Source: Gracilaria caudata (lineage: Eukaryota; Rhodophyta; Florideophyceae; Gracilariales; Gracilariaceae). From it: a stretch of 10,124 bases of DNA. The stretch lies in the NCBI GenBank assembly GCA_030374735.1, contig JASCIV010000930.1:1-10124 (forward strand), read 5' to 3'. Shown piece after piece: positions 7,321-10,124 of the stretch (positions are counted from its first letter, which is position 1; the number at the start of each line of letters is the position of its first letter). The translations under genes and the position numbers were made by a program. The notes beneath the pieces were generated by a model. It searched no databases, was not told the origin of the DNA, and was given only the letters and a program-made list of their open reading frames with translations.

Positions 7321-7341
7321 CAATACGACTGCGTCGTATTG
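7321..7341. repeat. Perfect inverted repeat CAATACGAC-TGC-GTCGTATTG
   Basis: Two exact 9-bp arms around a 3-base spacer, abutting the first GCAATC motif of the left cluster. Confidence 0.75.
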
Positions 7342-8042
7342 CAATCTCTCTGTTACAATGCAATCCCAATTGCAATTCATAATCTTTAAAGAAATCATTA
7401 GCACATCTGAAACCGTGAGTGGCAATCTTTTTGCGATCATTCGTCTTCTTTCGCAACCAGTTGCAATCAACAGTTCTTTTCCGCAATCGTATGACAGTAA
7501 TTACAACAAATTCTACTCGACAGGCAGCATAAGGCCTAAAACAATATTCGAACCCCAACCTACATTTTTGTAGACTCCTGACTCTTCGCAATGAATAAAC
7601 TGCCTTCTGCGTTACATTCAAGTCCCAAACCTCTCCTTCACATGCCGGAATGTCATAGCCTCAACGAGCAAGGGACTCGTCTCCATTCTGTTCTCTGACA
7701 GTGTGTTTCTGAATATAAGGCGCTCATTTTGTGGTGGTTCAGACAGAGAAAGACACGGTGAATGTCTTATAGATGCTTCTTTTGTACGAGAACGGCTGTT
7801 ACGCAGTTCGAAACGTTTCAACGTTTACTAGATTGTTGCTTAACTTATGGTAACGTTTAAATATCGTTACCTTGTGCGATCTGAACCCTGATTACATTGT
7901 GTTGCAATTCATTACCAGCTATTAGGTAAAGCAAGCAATCATGATGCATTTTCTATAACCCTGCGCAATCATATTGCAATTTCTGGCGGTAGGAGCAATC
8001 TGGTATTGCAATTGCGAATTGCAATCGATTGTTTACGCAATC
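7341..8042 (+). repeat. Two clusters of same-strand GCAATC motifs inside the large inverted repeat
   Basis: GCAATC occurs at 7341, 7360, 7422, 7463 and 7483, and again at 7935, 7965, 7995, 8021 and 8037, all on the + strand. No GATTGC occurs in the same span. GCAATT variants add to both clusters. GCAATCGATTG is repeated exactly at 8021 and 8037. The gap 7489-7934 has no motif, and I see no convincing gene in it, only short frames. Confidence 0.7.
7849..7871. repeat. Small inverted repeat GGTAACG-N9-CGTTACC
   Basis: Exact 7-bp arms around TTTAAATAT. AACGTTT occurs nearby twice more (around 7811-7826). No function is evident. Confidence 0.5.
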
Positions 8043-8094
8043 GATTGAAACCAACCCCTGACTTAGGGCACAAGTTCCACAATAAGAAAGAAGA

Positions 8095-8155
8095 GCAACA
8101 ACGCCAAGGGTGTGATGGCAACAAGTTGTTGCCATCACACCCTCCGCGTTGTTGC
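8095..8155. repeat. 61-base near-perfect hairpin
   Basis: The inner arms 8108-8124 and 8126-8142 are exact 17-bp complements around a single base (core TGTGATGGCAACAA / TTGTTGCCATCACA). After one further pair and two mismatches, the outer arms GCAACAACGC (8095) and GCGTTGTTGC (8146) pair exactly. It lies just inside the right arm of the large inverted repeat. A weaker relative occurs at 8742-8768. Confidence 0.85.
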
Positions 8156-8257
8156 TTGAAGTAGGCGACGCGGGCGCCCGCAAAGGCGAGGGCGCTGGCG
8201 TTGCGAAGCATGGGGAGGAGGGGGAAGTGGGGAGGAAAGAATCATTTCATCTTCGGG
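8152..8257. repeat. Right arm of large inverted repeat (pairs with 7183-7288)
   Basis: Reverse complement of the left arm, joined without a gap to element B as the left arm is joined to element A. On + it is G-rich (8212-8237), where the other arm has the poly-C run. Confidence 0.8.
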
Positions 8258-8405
8258 GTTGTGACAGCGGTCAGGGGTGGCAAACTATTTCATCGCACCC
8301 TGTGATGAAACGCCACTCCTTAAAATTTAATTATTTGTTGGCAGGAGTGGCGTTTCATCGGAAGCTCCGGTGAAGTAATCTGCCACCCCTGACCGCTGTC
8401 ACAAC
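8258..8405. mobile_element. Fold-back (MITE-like) element B
   Basis: 148 bp with perfect 25-bp terminal inverted repeats (8258-8282 and 8381-8405; inner part CAGCGGTCAGGGGTGGCA). Each arm holds a TTTCATC...GATGAAACGCCACTCCT segment, and the centre is AT-rich (TTAAAATTTAATTATTTGTT). It is the best-preserved copy by its ends. No coding capacity. Confidence 0.85.
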
Positions 8406-8550
8406 TGCAGCCCTGCTACTTGTGGACGTTGTCTGGGGTTGCCAGGGCGCACGTTCTTGTTGCTATGTCACCTGTGGAGGCTGGGCGGGCATGCCACAGA
8501 AGCACGCACCGTGGCAAGCCCGGACAACGTCCACACGTGGCAGGACTGCA
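8406..8550. repeat. Inverted repeat joining elements B and C
   Basis: 8406-8453 (TGCAGCCCTGCTACTTGTGG, then ACGTTGTCTGGGGTTGCC) matches the reverse complement of 8502-8550 with few mismatches. With the adjoining ends of B and C, arms reach about 73 bp around a 48-bp spacer. The right arm contains AGCCCGGACAACGTCC + ACACGTG (8517-8539), repeated exactly at the window end. Confidence 0.8.
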
Positions 8551-8697
8551 GTTGTGACAGCTGTCAGGGGCGGCAAATTATTTCATCGCACCTTCCGATG
8601 AAACGCCGCTACTTTAAGTTTAATTATTCTTTGGCAGAGGTGCGTTTCATCGGAAGGTGCGATGAGATAAAATGCCACCCCTGACTGCTGTCACAAC
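8551..8697. mobile_element. Fold-back (MITE-like) element C
   Basis: 147 bp; ends match in 23 of 25 positions (GTTGTGACAGCTGTCAGGGG at 8551; complement ending 8697). Each arm has its own small hairpin: TTTCATCG-CACCTTC-CGATGAAA at 8581-8603, and nearly the same at 8645-8667. The element can therefore fold as one long hairpin or as a cruciform with two side hairpins. The right flank (8698-8740) is a diverged copy of the flank beside B. Confidence 0.85.
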
Positions 8698-8741
8698 CCT
8701 AACCTCCACTAAGTGTAAAAGTTGTCTGGGCTGGAAAGTGC

Positions 8742-8768
8742 GTCATGGTCGGCAACTGTTGCCATGAC
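8742..8768. repeat. Imperfect hairpin GTCATGG..GGCAAC-T-GTTGCCATGAC
   Basis: Arms pair apart from a 4-base bulge. The GGCAAC/GTTGCC core and following ATGACAC resemble the 8095-8155 hairpin, suggesting an older copy of the same module. Confidence 0.5.
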
Positions 8769-8769
8769 A

Positions 8770-10060
8770 CAAGCACCACCACACAAACCAGGACTTTATT
8801 GACGTTTTTACTTAATTTTGAATCAGTTGCAAGCCGCGGCGTGCAGTGATCAGAATCATTGCTATTTTCAGTATCTTTTTGTGCATAATTCTTTTTTGCT
8901 CCTACGAATATGATATATAGTCCCTACATTCGAAGCTCCTGGAAATACTCTACAGATAATTTCTCTCCAAAAGAATGAACTTGTTTCTTGACGTAAGTTC
9001 AGGACTTACTGATTTTGAGTTTCTTCATTCATGTAACGTTGCTACCAAGTATAGTGCATATGATCAGTACTAATACAGATGGCTCAGTAGAGAAAGGAAA
9101 AATTTCTGAAATATTACAAATGTAAAGTACATAAGTCTTTTGATATTTTAAATGGAGCCGTTTGCTTACTATTTATATTCATATTGGAGCTTTTGATATA
9201 AGTCTCAAAATGAAATATGAAGTTCATTTCGTTAGTAATATACGATTTGCTTTTTACTAAATATGAACAAGATTTTTTGAAAAGAAACTCCTAATCCAAG
9301 AATTTATGCTGCATGTACAAATAATGGTTTCCCAAATACGCGTTAGAATTGCAGTTACTTCAATTAAATCTGAACGATATATTACGAAGAAGAAAGTTGA
9401 AAATTGGCGATACTGTATAAAGACATGTAATGCAATTATTTTACTACCACTAGAGAAGTACTTCGCTGTGCCTTCAGCCGTATTTAGCATGGGTGGTTGA
9501 CAATTTGGGCATATAATTTAAATAAACTTTTTAGGTTGATATATGCTTAACTTTGGTCCTTCGAAGTTCTCACTAAGATGTAAGGGTTCGACTATATAAT
9601 CAGTTCCAAGACCCCTTAGAACTATCCGAATACAAAATAGAAAAGAAATTAAAGGTACATCAGAAAAATGTCCAGAACTAATCTGAAAAGGTGTATTTTG
9701 CCTTTTCGTAAATTAAATGGTTTTGAGAAAGTTTCTATTATTTGTCTTGTATTATACTGAATTCTCATATATTCAGTGAAAAACTGCGCTAGAGCCTCCT
9801 CGGCCGTTTCAGCTTTCCTTTCGTCGGAAAAGCCTGTGTTTAGGAAAGCCTAAGAGATCTCTTAATTTCTTGTTGTTGCCGAGGGCTTGTGTGCCATGAC
9901 TAATTTTCCGTAGTGAATGGTGACAGTTTGGAGGTGTTTTACAGTTGGTCGTCTTTAGCAAACCCCGACGTAGGAGCAAACTAGCATAGGTAGTCGTAAA
10001 AGACAGTGGGATAGAAAGAAGTTTTAATCGTACGTACCGGCGGACGCGCGGCGAAGCACT
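8770..10060. other. AT-rich gene-free stretch
   Basis: Composition drops sharply in GC, especially 8860-9780. Frames are short (under about 95 codons) and lack recognisable protein features. A perfect 14-bp palindrome TAAGAGATCTCTTA lies at 9851-9864. From about 9800 the composition becomes mixed again before the next repeat. No RNA gene recognised. Confidence 0.5.
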
Positions 10061-10064
10061 TTCC

Positions 10065-10124
10065 AGCCCGGACAACGTCCACACGTGTTAGGGCGGCTGG
10101 ATGTGACAGCGGTCAGGGGTGGCT
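10065..10124 (+). mobile_element. Left end of a fourth fold-back element (D), cut by the window edge
   Basis: 10065-10087 is an exact 23-bp copy of 8517-8539 (AGCCCGGACAACGTCC + ACACGTG). After a 14-base spacer, 10102-10123 is identical to the end of element B (TGTGACAGCGGTCAGGGGTG...). The arrangement of outer CACACGTG box, short spacer and terminal repeat is the same as at C. The rest lies outside the window. Confidence 0.8.

Noticed and set aside
7178..7621. 147-codon - strand ORF inside the composite element, possible transposase
   Set aside because: It runs into the poly-C tract as poly-Gly and shows no transposase motif; the long arms and repeats explain it as a chance frame.
8697..8704. 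CCCTAACC-like telomere repeat
   Set aside because: A single unit, inside a diverged copy of the fold-back flank.
9583..9592. GGGTTCGACT resembling a tRNA T-loop
   Set aside because: No matching acceptor, D or anticodon stems around it.
9809..10084. 91-codon - strand ORF
   Set aside because: No recognisable features; its beginning lies in the fold-back flank repeat.

Overview
The window reads as nuclear DNA of an intron-poor eukaryote, most likely a red alga. That identification is an inference: two eukaryote-specific housekeeping homologues (CDK11 and RPA1) can be followed end to end without introns, between degraded transposons and fold-back repeats. No bacterial operon, tRNA, rRNA or CRISPR array is visible, and no clearly intact gene is present.

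Left third (1-3100). A cyclin-dependent kinase 11 homologue runs on the + strand, with its 5' end outside the window. A full-length replication protein A large-subunit homologue (RPA1/RPA70) converges on it from the - strand, with 172 bp between their stop codons. Both are broken by several frameshifts and nonsense codons, and the kinase has also lost catalytic residues. They are best read as relics of an S-phase/transcription gene pair, or less likely as a poorly assembled stretch.

Middle (3100-5350). Upstream of the RPA1 relic is a cluster of CCGCCA palindromes with three matches to the E2F consensus, fitting an S-phase promoter. Next, on the same strand as RPA1, is a decayed fragment resembling the N-terminal part of a Helitron Rep/helicase protein. 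Then come a 4 x 21 bp tandem repeat and a diverged duplication built on TTGAGTGC / GGTGTCCA / GCACTCC motifs. A Helitron relic beside an RPA70 gene on one strand recalls the gene content of plant Helitrons.

Centre (5360-6300). A coiled-coil protein gene of about 250 codons lies on the - strand. One frame is kept from ATG to end but is interrupted by two in-frame TAG codons. An E2F-type site and a TATA-like stretch lie upstream of it.

Right half (6650-10124). A short doubtful ORF on a GGT/AGC microsatellite is followed by a nested repeat landscape. Three fold-back elements of 147-148 bp (A, B, C) share 25-bp terminal inverted repeats, and a fourth begins at the window edge. A and B sit at the ends of a larger inverted repeat whose interior carries GCAATC motifs on one strand only, a 22-base poly-C run and a 61-base near-perfect hairpin. 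B and C are joined by a second inverted repeat. The last 1.3 kb is AT-rich and appears gene-free.
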